Shown here: positions 1 through 9,533 of the stretch, piece by piece
How positions within the stretch are numbered: position 1 is the first letter of the stretch
Layout of the letters: each line of letters begins with the position of its first letter
Assembly (NCBI GenBank): GCA_036659455.1
Contig: JAVXCN010000001.1
Coordinates: 224,430 to 288,429, forward strand
From: Victivallaceae bacterium
GTDB taxonomy: Bacteria > Chlamydiota > Chlamydiia > Chlamydiales > Chlamydiaceae
Reading direction: 5' to 3'
DNA length: 64,000 bases
The notes under the pieces: generated by a model
Databases searched by the model: none
What the model was told of the DNA's origin: nothing
What the model saw: the letters and a program-made list of their open reading frames with translations, nothing else
Program-made: the position numbers and the translations under genes

Positions 1-579
1 ATGAGCTAATTCCAGACCGGAAAAATAAACGGTATCTCGATCAGGAAACACCTTGTCTTCTTTTTTTAAATAGGTATTGAGCCCATGAGATAATCCATTA
101 CACATAATCAAAGGAAGATTGCTTACTTCGGAATAACAATCCATTAAATAAGTTTGTCTTAAAAAATCTCCTCGATAAAAAATGATTCCTCCCAAACTTC
201 TTACTTCTACCATTAATTCAACATTTTTTTGCAAGTCGGAGTCATAAACAGCTTCGGTTTTCAAAAAAAATAATTGAGAAACTTTATCTTCGATTGAACC
301 AAGACTATTGAAATAGCATTCCGCCTTATCGGAGTCTTTTTTCACCCTATATTCGTCAACCGAAGATTGAGTAAATCCCGAAAAAGTAATATTTCTTGAA
401 TCACATTGAGAATCATCAACCTGCATAGTAGAAATCCTTTTGGTTAGGTATAAATTTTTTGTTTCTATAATTAAACCAGTTAAGGTCAAGTATTTATTTC
501 GATTATCATCGCCAAGTCCTCCATTAAAATCACCGCTGAACCTAAAAGAATTATCGATTTCTTTCCTATAAATTTTCAT
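1..579 (-). CDS. glycoside hydrolase family 3-like protein (partial, runs off left edge)
   Basis: Reading leftward from ATG at 579, 193 codons stay open to the window edge, so only the N-terminal part is present. A good ribosome site (GGAGG) lies just before the ATG. Residues about 93-193 resemble the start of family 3 glycoside hydrolases (NagZ-like beta-N-acetylhexosaminidases): IEDKVSQLFF, then GGIIFYRGDFLRQ near 130-142, then PLIMCNGLSHGL near 156-167. In the family the last block normally reads like IDGEWG or IDQEGG with a sugar-binding Asp; here that position is Asn161 and the following acidic residue is also lost. Residues 1-90 match nothing I know. NagZ-type enzymes act on muropeptides, which would fit peptidoglycan recycling, but the altered motif leaves activity open. 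The family call is a motif reading from half a gene. Confidence 0.5.
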   Translation of the reverse strand, partial: MKIYRKEIDNSFRFSGDFNGGLGDDNRNKYLTLTGLIIETKNLYLTKRISTMQVDDSQCDSRNITFSGFTQSSVDEYRVKKDSDKAECYFNSLGSIEDKVSQLFFLKTEAVYDSDLQKNVELMVEVRSLGGIIFYRGDFLRQTYLMDCYSEVSNLPLIMCNGLSHGLNTYLKKEDKVFPDRDTVYFSGLELAH

Positions 580-737
580 TTCCACGCCTCCGGTTCTTGG
601 ATAAAAATATTTTTTTACAACCAAAGCTAAAGGATGGTATGGGATGTCGACAATTTTTGTTAAGAAAACAATCATGTTTAAATAAATTTTTTACATGATA
701 GTGTGAAAAAAAATAAAAATTTATTACTGATTTTGAC

Positions 738-766
738 TTGTATTTTCGAAATTCAGTAAATATAAT
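738..766 (+). promoter_or_regulatory. candidate sigma-66 promoter of pdhABC
   Basis: TTGTAT (738-743), 17-base spacer, TATAAT (761-766), in the AT-rich gap before pdhA. Transcription would begin about 25-30 bases before the pdhA ATG at 800. No clear Shine-Dalgarno sequence precedes that ATG. The call rests on consensus match only. Confidence 0.45.
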
Positions 767-799
767 CACCTGTGATAACTTTCGAAAGTACATATTTCT

Positions 800-1831
800 A
801 TGAGTCCTTGCAATTCTTATTTTTCTTTATATCCGGGCTTAAGCAGACTGGAATTTGTAAAGAAAATGCTCGATGATTTCGGCGAAAACAACTGTATTTC
901 CTCACTTAAGAGAATGATCCTAGTTAGGGAATTCGAAACTCGAGGCGAAGCCGCTTATCTTAACGGCTTAATCGGAGGCTTTTATCATTCTTATGCCGGA
1001 GAAGAAGCCATTGCGACGTCTTTAATTGCATCGTGCGGAAAAGAGAATTTTATATTTGCTTCCTATAGATGCCATGCTTACGCGTTGGAACTCGATGTAT
1101 CGCCCAGTGCTATCGCCGCTGAACTTTTGGGTAAAACCACAGGATGTGCTCTGGGCAGAGGAGGTTCGATGCACATGTGTGCAGACACAATGCCCGGAGG
1201 ATTCGGTATAGTAGGCGGACAAATTCCTTTAGCCCTGGGTGGGGCTTTTTCGGCTAAATATCTTGATCGAAACTGCATTTCAATCGCCGTTATCGGCGAC
1301 GGTGCCGTAGCACAGGGAGTTTTTCACGAAAGTCTCAATTATGCCTCTCTTCATTCTCTTCCCTTAATGATCATTGTAGAAAATAATTTTTGGGGAATGG
1401 GAACGTCGTTAAAAAAAGCCATAGCAGCTCTTCCAATATGGGAACGTTATGGAAAGGCTTATGATATTCTCTCTTATTGTTTAAACGGAATGGACTTTTT
1501 TAATTGTTTATCAGGTTTCCGTGTCGCTCATCAACAAATGTTCAAAACTCAACGACCGGCTCTAATCGAATGTTCGTGTGCACGGTTTAGAGGCCATTCC
1601 ATATCCGATCCAAATGCTTATCGAAGCGAGCAGGAAATGAAAGAAACTTTTCAACAAGATCCGATCATACTTTTAAAAGATGATTTGATAAAGGCTGGTC
1701 TTCTGACTTCCGAAGAATACGATGTGTTTAAAAAAGAAGCCAAAAACACTGTCCGGGAAGCATTTTCTTATGCCGAAAATTCACCGGATCCTCTTATTAC
1801 AGAATTGGAAGAAAACGTCTATGCCCCTTAA
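800..1831 (+). CDS. pdhA: pyruvate dehydrogenase E1 component, alpha subunit
   Basis: With PdhB it forms the thiamine-diphosphate enzyme E1, which decarboxylates pyruvate and passes the acetyl group to lipoyl-E2 in the cytoplasmic pyruvate dehydrogenase complex. At 343 residues the length is normal for a separate E1 alpha chain. The thiamine-diphosphate binding motif is visible as GDG at 166-168 followed about 28 residues later by ENN (194-196). GRGGSMH (119-125) and RFRGHSISDP near 260 are typical E1 alpha segments, the latter being the usual regulatory loop region. It is the first gene of pdhA-pdhB-pdhC; its last 11 bases overlap the start of pdhB, suggesting translational coupling. A promoter candidate lies at 738-766. 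The identification is secure. Confidence 0.95.
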   Translation: MSPCNSYFSLYPGLSRLEFVKKMLDDFGENNCISSLKRMILVREFETRGEAAYLNGLIGGFYHSYAGEEAIATSLIASCGKENFIFASYRCHAYALELDVSPSAIAAELLGKTTGCALGRGGSMHMCADTMPGGFGIVGGQIPLALGGAFSAKYLDRNCISIAVIGDGAVAQGVFHESLNYASLHSLPLMIIVENNFWGMGTSLKKAIAALPIWERYGKAYDILSYCLNGMDFFNCLSGFRVAHQQMFKTQRPALIECSCARFRGHSISDPNAYRSEQEMKETFQQDPIILLKDDLIKAGLLTSEEYDVFKKEAKNTVREAFSYAENSPDPLITELEENVYAP

Positions 1832-2804
1832 ACAAACTATTCCTATTAGAGAAGCCCTTCGACAAGCAATCGATGAAGAGATGTCTCGAGACGACACCGT
1901 CTTCGTAATCGGCGAAGAAGTCGGAAGTTATAATGGCGCCTACAAAGTGACAAAAGGATTATTGGATAAATGGGGACCTAAAAGAATTATAGATACTCCG
2001 ATCAGTGAGGCAGGTTTTGCGGGTATGGCCATCGGAGCGGCAGTAACCGGATTACGTCCCATCGTAGAATTTATGAGTTGGAATTTTTCTTTAGTAGCAG
2101 CCGATCAGATTATTTCCAATGCAGCAAAAATGTATTATATGACTGGAGGAAAGTTTTCGGTTCCGATAGTATTTAGAGGCCCTAACGGAGCGGCTGCTCA
2201 AGTCTCTTGTCAACATTCCCATTCCTTGGAAGCCCTTTACGCCAATTTTCCTGGTCTTATTATTGTAGCTCCGTGTACACCTTTCGATGCTAAAGGATTA
2301 TTGAAAAGTTCAATACGTAGTAACAATCCGGTTTTATTTCTGGAAAACGAATTGCAATATCATATTCAAGGCGAAGTTCCAACGGAAGAATATACGGTCC
2401 CTTTGGGGAAAGCACGTATGGTTCAAGAGGGAAAAGACATTACGATAATCGGTTACAGCAGGATGATTTCGGTGTGTTTAGAAGCAATCTCAGTCGTAAA
2501 GAATTTAGGAATATCCGTAGAACTCATTGACTTACGCACAATTAAGCCTTTAGATGTTTCTTCTATACTCAGATCAGTGCATAAAACCGGAAAATGTCTT
2601 ATTGTTGAAGAAGGTCATTACTTTTCGGGAATAGGAGCGGAAATAGCAGCTACTTTAGTTTCACTGGCTTTTGACTCATTAGACGCACCTGTTTTACGCG
2701 TGACTCAAAAAGAAACCCCCATGCCCTACTCGAAAATTCTTGAAGCAAATAGCTTACCTAATGCCGATCGAGTTGTAGAGGCTATAAAAAAATTAATGGG
2801 ATAA
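1821..2804 (+). CDS. pdhB: pyruvate dehydrogenase E1 component, beta subunit
   Basis: This is the second chain of E1 of pyruvate dehydrogenase, supplying half of the thiamine-diphosphate site. I place the start at ATG 1821 (MPLKQTIPIREALRQAIDEE), which gives 327 residues as in other PdhB proteins. The frame is open upstream to 1722, but that extension lies inside pdhA and does not look like the family. A GGAAGA ribosome site precedes 1821. Conserved PdhB features include GEEVGSYNGAYKVTKGL near 30-46 and DTPISEAGFAG near 60. The gene overlaps pdhA by 11 bases and lies 5 bases before pdhC. The identification is secure. Confidence 0.95.
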   Translation: MPLKQTIPIREALRQAIDEEMSRDDTVFVIGEEVGSYNGAYKVTKGLLDKWGPKRIIDTPISEAGFAGMAIGAAVTGLRPIVEFMSWNFSLVAADQIISNAAKMYYMTGGKFSVPIVFRGPNGAAAQVSCQHSHSLEALYANFPGLIIVAPCTPFDAKGLLKSSIRSNNPVLFLENELQYHIQGEVPTEEYTVPLGKARMVQEGKDITIIGYSRMISVCLEAISVVKNLGISVELIDLRTIKPLDVSSILRSVHKTGKCLIVEEGHYFSGIGAEIAATLVSLAFDSLDAPVLRVTQKETPMPYSKILEANSLPNADRVVEAIKKLMG

Positions 2805-2809
2805 TTTTT

Positions 2810-4090
2810 ATGCTTATCAAAATCAATATGCCTAAATTATCTCCTACTATGGAATCCGGAGCTATAGTAAAGTGGCATAAATGCGAAGGGGATTTTATTG
2901 AAGTCGGCGACCCGTTATTGGATATAGCGACGGATAAAGCAGTCTTATCTCATTCGTCAACCGAAGAGGGTTGGTTGGGATTGATTATAAAAAAAGATCG
3001 AGAAACAGTTCCGGTAGGATGTACTATAGCCGTTTTAACTTCGGAAAAAGAAGAAGTCGTGAATCCGGAAGATGTTATTACTTCTGTTATAAAAGAAGTT
3101 ATTTCTTCCGAACCGAAATATCCGAATCAAGAGGATAAGGATTCGAATAAAAACTTTGAACGAACTTATATAAAACAAGCCGGTTTTTCTCCGGAACCTC
3201 CGTTAACTAAACTTCCAGTAAGACGAAAATCAAACAAAGTTTCTCCTTTAGCTAGGAAGCTTGCCTCCCTCAATAATCTGGATCTTTCAACGGTATGCGG
3301 CACAGGGCCTGGAGGACGAATCATGAAAAAAGATATCGACTATGCCCCCAAAAAAGGTTTAGTCAGCTTCGGTTGTGATCACAACGAATGTTCCGATCTG
3401 CCAGGCTCGTTCGAAGAATCCAAACTTTCTCCTATTCGATCGACGATTGCCGCACGGCTGCAAGCGTCTAAAAGTTATATCCCTCATTTTTACGTTACTC
3501 AACGCGTTAATGTATCGGCACTGATCGAAGCCAAAAATCAATTAGAGAATTTGGGATGTAAGTTTTCAATCAATGATTTACTTACCAGAGCTTGTTCACT
3601 GACATTAAAAGCATTTCCTTGTGTGAACTCAGGATTTAATAGCGTAGAAAATAAAATCATCAAATTTAAGACCATCGATATCTCGTTTGCTGTAGCAATT
3701 CCGGAGGGACTAATTACGCCTATTATAAGATGTGCAGATAAAAAAAATTTAGAAGAAATTAGGGAAGAAACTAAAAAACTTGTCACTAAAGCCAGAAACA
3801 ATTCCTTGAAAGAAGAAGAATATAAAGGCGGATCTTTCTGTATTTCGAATTTGGGGATGACTGGAATATCAGAGTTCACCGCTATTATAAATCCTCCTCA
3901 AACGGCAATATTAGCCGTCGGCGGAACGGAAACCCGTCCCCTTGTTTATAATGGGACCATTGTTATTGGACAGGAAATGACTTTAACTTTATCCGTAGAT
4001 CATCGTGTAATTGACGGAATGAAAGCCGCTCTTTTTTTGAAACATTTACAAAAGCTTTTGGAAAATCCTATCGGGTTACTTATCAGCTGA
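2810..4090 (+). CDS. pdhC: dihydrolipoamide acetyltransferase (pyruvate dehydrogenase E2)
   Basis: This is the structural core of the pyruvate dehydrogenase complex: it carries acetyl groups on lipoyl-lysine and transfers them to coenzyme A. The order of domains is one lipoyl domain (1-80, attachment lysine K43 in the DIATDKAV context), a linker (80-140), a peripheral-subunit binding domain (about 142-178, VSPLARKLA to [11 protein letters not shown]), a charged linker, and the catalytic domain (about 205-426). The catalytic motif DHRVIDG holds His398 and Asp402. It has one lipoyl domain where some bacteria have two or three. It follows pdhB by 5 bases. No E3 (lpd) gene is next to it. Its last 8 bases overlap the end of the opposing glgP gene. 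Confidence 0.95.
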   Translation: MLIKINMPKLSPTMESGAIVKWHKCEGDFIEVGDPLLDIATDKAVLSHSSTEEGWLGLIIKKDRETVPVGCTIAVLTSEKEEVVNPEDVITSVIKEVISSEPKYPNQEDKDSNKNFERTYIKQAGFSPEPPLTKLPVRRKSNKVSPLARKLASLNNLDLSTVCGTGPGGRIMKKDIDYAPKKGLVSFGCDHNECSDLPGSFEESKLSPIRSTIAARLQASKSYIPHFYVTQRVNVSALIEAKNQLENLGCKFSINDLLTRACSLTLKAFPCVNSGFNSVENKIIKFKTIDISFAVAIPEGLITPIIRCADKKNLEEIREETKKLVTKARNNSLKEEEYKGGSFCISNLGMTGISEFTAIINPPQTAILAVGGTETRPLVYNGTIVIGQEMTLTLSVDHRVIDGMKAALFLKHLQKLLENPIGLLIS

Positions 4091-6536
4091 TGGAATGTAC
4101 GTTCCAGATATTTTTGGCATAATCGGCAATGACCCTATCACTTGAAAAAAATCCCATTCCGGATACGTTACGGATTGAAGTTTTTGTCCACTCTTCTTTT
4201 TTCATAAAAAGATCGTCGACCTTTCGATGAGCTTGTGTGTAAGAAGAAAAATCTTCCAAAACCATATAATAGTCTCCCCCCTCAAGTAACCGATTGCTTA
4301 TAGGCTCGAATAAATTCTTGTCTTCATCAAAAAAGCCGCCTTTAATTAGATCCAAAGCCTTTTTTAAAGAAGGATTCCTTTCATAAACTACCTGAGAAGA
4401 ATAATGCGGTCTGAGCTCTAAAACCTCACCTTCCGTTAAACCAAAAATAAACATATCGTCTATTCCGATATGCTCGGCCATTTCCACATTAGCCCCATCA
4501 AGAGTACCGATAGTAAGAGCTCCATTTAAAGCAAATTTCATATTTCCGGTTCCGGAAGCTTCCGTTCCCGCCAATGAAATTTGCTCGGATAGATCCGAAG
4601 CAGGAATAATAATCTCAGCAGAAGAAACTCTATAATTCGGAAGAAAAACTACTTTTAAAAATTCTCTTACAAACTTATCGCCGTTTATGACGGTAGCCAC
4701 ACTATTAATTAACTTAATAATTAATTTCGCAAACACATAACCGGGAGCAGCTTTTCCGCTAAAAATAACGGTTTTAGGAACATGATTGTCGTTAGGATTC
4801 TCCTTAATCAAAATATAATCATGAATAACCCTTATGATATTCATAAGCTGTCTTTTGTATTCATGAATTCTCTTCACGTGAGAATCGAACAAGGAATCAC
4901 AATTTACGGAAATTTTCGTTTCATCAAAAATCATGTCGGATAATCGTTCTTTATTCAGAGTTTTTATTTTTTGCCACTCTTCTATGAAAGAAGCATCATC
5001 TAAAAAGGTATGTATTTCCGAGAACTTTCGATAATCGGTAATCCAAGAATCCCCTATCGATCGATCAAATAGATTGGCGAGCAGAGGATTGCAAAGTTTT
5101 ACCCATCTTCTAAGAGTGATTCCATTAGTCATATTAGTAAATTTATTCGGAAAAATTTCAAAAAATTCTTTGAAAAGATGTTTTTTCAAAAGTTCCGAGT
5201 GAAGATTTGAAACTCCGTTAACATGTTCCGAACCTACAATCGCCAGGTTGGCCATATTAATCATTTTATTAGGAGTTTCTTCTATAATCGATAATTTCTT
5301 GACTTTTTCGAGATCATCGGGAAAAACGGATTCCACATATCCGAGCCATTGAGAATTTATTTTATAAATAATATCCAAATGTCTCGGCAATAATTTTTCA
5401 AATAAATGAACGGGCCATCGTTCCAAAGCCTCGGGAAGAATCGTATGGTTTGTGTAATTAAATATTTTCGAAGTTACTTTCCAAGCTTCATGCCATTCCA
5501 TCTCTTCCCTATCGACGAGAATTCTCATCATTTCGGCTATACCTAGGGTGGGATGTGTATCGTTTAATTGAATAGCCACATGTTCGAACAATAAACGTAA
5601 ATCTAAATGTGTTTTATTATACCTTCTGATGATATCTTGGATTGTTGCCGAAACCAAAAAATATTCTTGTTTTAATCTCAGTTCTTGCCCTTCAAAAATG
5701 GAATCGTTAGGATAAAGCACTCTGGAAATATTCTGAGTCATAGCAATGTCTTCAATTGCTTGCATATAATTTCCGTGATTAAAATAGTTGAAATCAAAAC
5801 CCTTCGGAGATTGAGCTTGCCATAACCTCAAAGAATTAACCGTTGTATTTCCGTATCCGGGAACAGGAATATCATAGGCCATTGCTAAAACTTCTTGAGT
5901 ATCGACCCAATCGAAGATCTCTTTACCTGAAGCATCGATATATTTATGGATTCTGCCGTAAAATTTAACGGGATATAAATATTCGACACGACAAATTTCC
6001 CAAGCATTACCGTATCTTAACCAATTATCCGGTGTTTCAACTTGAAATCCATCAACAATTTTTTGTGAAAAAATACCATAATCATAACGAATTCCGTAAC
6101 CGTAAGCAGGAATACTTAGAGTAGCCATTGAGTCGACAAAACAGGCTGCTAATCGTCCCAATCCTCCGTTTCCTAACCCGGCATCGTCTTCCATTTCGGC
6201 GAGCTCATCCAAAGTGTAACCCAATTCATGAACTGCCTTTTCCACAAGTTCCAAAAGACCGAGATTTAATAAATTACTTTTTAAACTCTTTCCTAAAAGG
6301 AATTCCATAGAAATGTAGTAAACTCTTTTTGAATTATCTTCGTAATATTTTCTTTGAGTTTGAAGCCATCCCTTCGATAACCATTCCATAACCATAGAAG
6401 CTAAAGCTTTAAACATTTCTCTCTTTGAAGCAATGTCAGGTTCCTGTACAACACCCAAATACAGTCTTTTTAAAATAGATTTTTTAATACTATCAACGGT
6501 CACGGAATTACGATCGAAAGATAAGACTTCTTGCAT
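4083..6536 (-). CDS. glgP: glycogen (alpha-glucan) phosphorylase
   Basis: It releases glucose-1-phosphate from alpha-1,4-glucan using pyridoxal phosphate. At 817 residues it is full length. The cofactor lysine is K667 in [14 protein letters not shown], and [12 protein letters not shown] near residue 120 is another family hallmark. It fits the unusual glycogen metabolism of chlamydiae, to which malQ at 29-30.6 kb also belongs. The gene is transcribed leftward and meets pdhC tail to tail; both stop codons lie in the 8-base palindrome TCAGCTGA. GAGG precedes the ATG. The identification is secure. Confidence 0.97.
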   Translation of the reverse strand: MQEVLSFDRNSVTVDSIKKSILKRLYLGVVQEPDIASKREMFKALASMVMEWLSKGWLQTQRKYYEDNSKRVYYISMEFLLGKSLKSNLLNLGLLELVEKAVHELGYTLDELAEMEDDAGLGNGGLGRLAACFVDSMATLSIPAYGYGIRYDYGIFSQKIVDGFQVETPDNWLRYGNAWEICRVEYLYPVKFYGRIHKYIDASGKEIFDWVDTQEVLAMAYDIPVPGYGNTTVNSLRLWQAQSPKGFDFNYFNHGNYMQAIEDIAMTQNISRVLYPNDSIFEGQELRLKQEYFLVSATIQDIIRRYNKTHLDLRLLFEHVAIQLNDTHPTLGIAEMMRILVDREEMEWHEAWKVTSKIFNYTNHTILPEALERWPVHLFEKLLPRHLDIIYKINSQWLGYVESVFPDDLEKVKKLSIIEETPNKMINMANLAIVGSEHVNGVSNLHSELLKKHLFKEFFEIFPNKFTNMTNGITLRRWVKLCNPLLANLFDRSIGDSWITDYRKFSEIHTFLDDASFIEEWQKIKTLNKERLSDMIFDETKISVNCDSLFDSHVKRIHEYKRQLMNIIRVIHDYILIKENPNDNHVPKTVIFSGKAAPGYVFAKLIIKLINSVATVINGDKFVREFLKVVFLPNYRVSSAEIIIPASDLSEQISLAGTEASGTGNMKFALNGALTIGTLDGANVEMAEHIGIDDMFIFGLTEGEVLELRPHYSSQVVYERNPSLKKALDLIKGGFFDEDKNLFEPISNRLLEGGDYYMVLEDFSSYTQAHRKVDDLFMKKEEWTKTSIRNVSGMGFFSSDRVIADYAKNIWNVHSIS

Positions 6537-6646
6537 GAGACCTCGATGACTTTAGTAATAGTATTCTAACAAATACAGAAAAAATCTAAATATGTGAAAT
6601 AAAATTAATTTTTTCTTCTTAAGAAAGAAAGTGTTTAATACAATTA

Positions 6647-7201
6647 ATGCGTATTTATGTATTTTTGGATTTAAAAATGGTTCGAACAGGTCGTTGGATC
6701 GACGGCAACGGTAATCTGACTGATTCCGGTCCCAGTGTTAGAAGAGTCGGTGTTCATACATTGGGGTCTTTTGGCGATTCTTCTAGAACAAGCAACCATA
6801 AGTCGCCTACTACTAGGATACAAAGCGGATTTTCGGATGGTCTTGGAAATTATGATTTAACATACTCCGGGCGGAGTGAAGGTGAGATTGCTAGAGGACA
6901 CCGCAAAGTAAATAATTGTTGTAGGGAGACAAGATTTCCTAGTTGCTTAGCCTCGGTTATCGGAGCCGTAGCAAGTTGCATATTCGTAGCTTTTTTTCAT
7001 AACGGAACCATATCTAACTTGCATTGTGCTTTAGGAATTGTTGGATTTTCGCTTTCTCTAATCATTTTGCTTGTGTGTTTAGGCGTAATACTTCTGAATC
7101 TATATAGGAGCGTTATGTATGCCATTTACCAAAAAGAAGTTAAGCCATTATGTCCAAACGGAGCAGATCAGGGTCTGATCGTAATGGCTGAGAGACATTA
7201 G
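6647..7201 (+). CDS. putative Inc-like membrane protein (hypothetical)
   Basis: I recognise no sequence family. The protein (184 residues) has a polar, Gly/Ser/Arg-rich N-terminal half (residues 20-90), then two closely spaced hydrophobic segments (about 99-117 and 125-152) separated by a short loop, then a short polar tail. Paired hydrophobic stretches with a short hairpin are the known hallmark of chlamydial inclusion membrane (Inc) proteins, which are delivered by type III secretion. That role is inferred from hydropathy alone. ATG 6677 (MVRTGRWIDG), preceded by GGAT, is an equally good start and would give 174 residues. It is a single gene between the divergent glgP and an AT-rich gap. 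A weak hairpin (7211-7227) follows it. Confidence 0.55.
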   Translation: MRIYVFLDLKMVRTGRWIDGNGNLTDSGPSVRRVGVHTLGSFGDSSRTSNHKSPTTRIQSGFSDGLGNYDLTYSGRSEGEIARGHRKVNNCCRETRFPSCLASVIGAVASCIFVAFFHNGTISNLHCALGIVGFSLSLIILLVCLGVILLNLYRSVMYAIYQKEVKPLCPNGADQGLIVMAERH

Positions 7202-7617
7202 GTGTAAAAAGTTATATTTTTTATAACATATAATAAATAGGGTAAATCGTTGTTGAATTAGTCATTAAAATAAAAACTTTATTCTAATACTTGCTTCGAT
7301 AAAGCAATTTTTAGTTTTTTGATTTGTTCAAGACAATTCTTCTCTTTCATTGAATTGGCTACTTCCGGTCGGAATAAACCGAATCGTCTAACAGAAAAAA
7401 CGGACTTGTTTCGAAGTTCAGAAATATCAGTCGTTATATAACATTTGCAATTCATAGCCATCTACTAAATAAACGGCATTCAAGCATTTTAAATGCTACA
7501 AAAAGATCCATCACAAGCAACTAAAAAATGAATATAAACTTCAACACAGTTCAGATTAAATATTTTTTTAAACAAAATGATAAGAATTTGCTTTATAAAA
7601 CCAGTTGATCCCTCACT
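7202..7617. other. 416-base gap without a confident gene
   Basis: This is AT-rich DNA between the Inc-like gene ending at 7201 and the leftward Inc-like gene ending at 7618. A weak hairpin GTTATA-TTTTT-TATAAC (7211-7227) may end rightward transcription. On the minus strand, 7279-7461 is open for 60 codons (starting MAMNCKCY, with a Lys/Glu/Leu-rich end). It has no ribosome site, so I do not call it a gene, but a small protein or a gene remnant is possible. I see no RNA gene here. Confidence 0.4.
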
Positions 7618-8136
7618 TTACTCTTCATCATTCTGCTCATAACCCCCCGATTCGATATCCTCTGTAACTGATACGCCTGATTGATTCATCCTAACTAAAG
7701 ATAGGACATTCTTCAACTCTGTCGTATTTGCACATATAACAGTTGTTTGTTTCAAAAGAGCTTTTATATCTTCAGCATTTCGAGCTATAATTTCGTTTTT
7801 AAAAGCTCTATCTTCCGTACCCAAACGTTCATTAATCTTCAATTGTTTAGACAAACGCTCATTAGCTTTATTTACCAGTGTTTTCTTAGAATAAAGATGA
7901 TAAGCCAACACCACAAAGAAAACCGTTAAAGAACACAATACTATTCCAAAAATGAGTCCAGGTTCAGAACAACCAAGAATACAAACAGCACAAACACCAA
8001 AAAATAAACATATCGCCCCGATGACTGTAAGCGCAATAAGCGAAATTGTTCCTGAGCACTGAGGAAGAGGAAATAGCATTTCTAATTTATCAGGTTCACT
8101 TTTCCTTACTAGACAATCAATACAACCGAAATTCAC
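7618..8136 (-). CDS. putative Inc-like membrane protein downstream of dnaA
   Basis: I do not recognise the sequence. The frame is open from a TTG at 8154, but GTG 8136 has TTTAGG seven bases upstream, so I prefer that start (172 residues). There are two hydrophobic segments (about residues 30-54 and 59-82) with a short loop, followed by a charged helical tail rich in Lys, Glu and Leu (about 85-150) that could form a coiled coil, and an acidic end (EDIESGGYEQNDEE). This layout matches Inc proteins. It sits directly behind dnaA and yidC, the position of CT249 in C. trachomatis as I remember it, which is also small and Inc-like. Role and secretion are inferred. Confidence 0.55.
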   Translation of the reverse strand: MNFGCIDCLVRKSEPDKLEMLFPLPQCSGTISLIALTVIGAICLFFGVCAVCILGCSEPGLIFGIVLCSLTVFFVVLAYHLYSKKTLVNKANERLSKQLKINERLGTEDRAFKNEIIARNAEDIKALLKQTTVICANTTELKNVLSLVRMNQSGVSVTEDIESGGYEQNDEE

Positions 8137-8160
8137 AGATTGACCTAAATTCAATTAGGA

Positions 8161-9483
8161 TTAGGCTAAAGATTTTCCTATTAAATTTAAAGCACTTATG
8201 AGATTTCTATTTCCTGATTCCAGCTCTTCTTTGATATGCTTGACGGCAGACATAACCGTGGAATGATCTCTTAAAAAAATATCTCCTATCTTAATGTAAG
8301 GCATGGCCAAATACTCCCTGCACAAATGCATGGCTACCTGACGCGGCACCACATTTTCCCTAGACTGAGATTTACTTAGAACATCCTCTATTCTGATTCC
8401 ATAATACTGGGCTACAACGGTAATAATCGTAGCTGGAGTCAATTTGTTTTTTCGAAGGATATCTAAAAAATCTTTAAAAATTTCCTGTAATTTCTCAAAA
8501 GTACAATATTTTTCTTTTCCCTTAAGCCTCTTTGGTATTTCATTAACAAGTTCGACAGCACGTTTCATGTCACCGTAAAAAAACTTACATAAAAACGTAA
8601 TTATTACTTCCGAAGGAAAAATTGATTTTTCTTTCAATCGTTCAATAAAAAACTCTCTTAAATCAATATCCTTTAAAGGTTGTATGGAGACGACAATCCC
8701 CCATTCAAAACGACTGACCAGTCGATCTTCTATTCCCTTTAACTCCTGAGGATTCATTCTGGATGCGAGGCAAATTAATTTACCTTCGATATGTAAAGAA
8801 TTAAAAGTATGAAAAAACTCTTCCTGAGTTGCGGCTTTACCGCTTAAATGATCTATGTCATCGATGAATAAGGCGTCCGCTTTACGACACACAGAACGAA
8901 ACTTTTGCATTTCACCGTTTCTTATGGCACTCACAACATTGTAAGTAAAAGTATCGGCTTTACTATAGACTATCTTTTTTCCTTCAGCAATAAGTCTACG
9001 TGCAGTAGCTATTAACAAATGAGTTTTTCCGCTGCCGGGAAGACCGAATAAATACACTGGATTAAAAGCATCTTCGAAATTAACGGCATCTTTGAGTAGC
9101 TTATAGGCCAATTCATTGCCTTGGTTAATTCGAAAATTGTCAAAAGTAAAATTTTTTGATAAAGAATCAGTATGTAGGCGAAAAAATATAGGACGAGAAG
9201 CTTCCGCTTCTAAAGATTCTTTCACTTCCGGAGAGTTTACTAAAGGCAATTTGAAAAGCGAAAGATGCACCTTAATGCGTTTTCCGTTGTTGTTAAAAAA
9301 CTCCCTATCAACCTTATGACGCATATGCTCTTCAAACCAAGAATAAGCAAAAGATTCGGCCGCTTCTAAATAAAGATTACAAGCATCAAAACAAACGACT
9401 CGTAAAGGACGTAGCCACTTATTAACGGTCTCTCTACCTATTTCTCTCTCTTGTTTTAAAAGAAATTCATTCCAGGCTCGCAT
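8161..9483 (-). CDS. dnaA: chromosomal replication initiator DnaA (chlamydial second-copy type)
   Basis: DnaA proteins bind origin DNA and open it as an ATP-driven filament. At 440 residues the order is a short N-terminal domain (1-75), little linker, AAA+ ATPase (about 110-320) with Walker A GLPGSGKT (147-154) and Walker B FIDDIDHL (D208, D209), and the C-terminal helix-turn-helix domain (about 345-435) with the DnaA signature around VPRQVAMHLCREY and DHSTVMSAVKHI. Chlamydiae carry two dnaA genes; this position between yidC and an Inc-like gene corresponds to CT250 in C. trachomatis as I remember it. The gene is transcribed leftward, 50 bases after yidC. I saw no origin-like cluster of DnaA boxes next to it. 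Confidence 0.92.
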   Translation of the reverse strand: MRAWNEFLLKQEREIGRETVNKWLRPLRVVCFDACNLYLEAAESFAYSWFEEHMRHKVDREFFNNNGKRIKVHLSLFKLPLVNSPEVKESLEAEASRPIFFRLHTDSLSKNFTFDNFRINQGNELAYKLLKDAVNFEDAFNPVYLFGLPGSGKTHLLIATARRLIAEGKKIVYSKADTFTYNVVSAIRNGEMQKFRSVCRKADALFIDDIDHLSGKAATQEEFFHTFNSLHIEGKLICLASRMNPQELKGIEDRLVSRFEWGIVVSIQPLKDIDLREFFIERLKEKSIFPSEVIITFLCKFFYGDMKRAVELVNEIPKRLKGKEKYCTFEKLQEIFKDFLDILRKNKLTPATIITVVAQYYGIRIEDVLSKSQSRENVVPRQVAMHLCREYLAMPYIKIGDIFLRDHSTVMSAVKHIKEELESGNRNLISALNLIGKSLA

Positions 9484-9533
9484 AATGCATCATCCGTTTC
9501 CCTTTAGCTGTTAACAAGTCGATAAATTCAAGA

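Noticed and set aside
566..793. Leftward open frame before pdhA
   Set aside because: It overlaps the start of the glycoside hydrolase-like gene and the pdhA promoter; composition is that of AT-rich non-coding DNA.
3538..3879. Open frame antisense to pdhC (113 codons)
   Set aside because: It lies wholly inside the well-supported catalytic domain of pdhC and its product resembles no family; a shadow of the real gene.
7279..7461. 60-codon leftward ORF in the gap after the first Inc-like gene
   Set aside because: No ribosome site, no recognisable motif; kept only as a remark on the gap.
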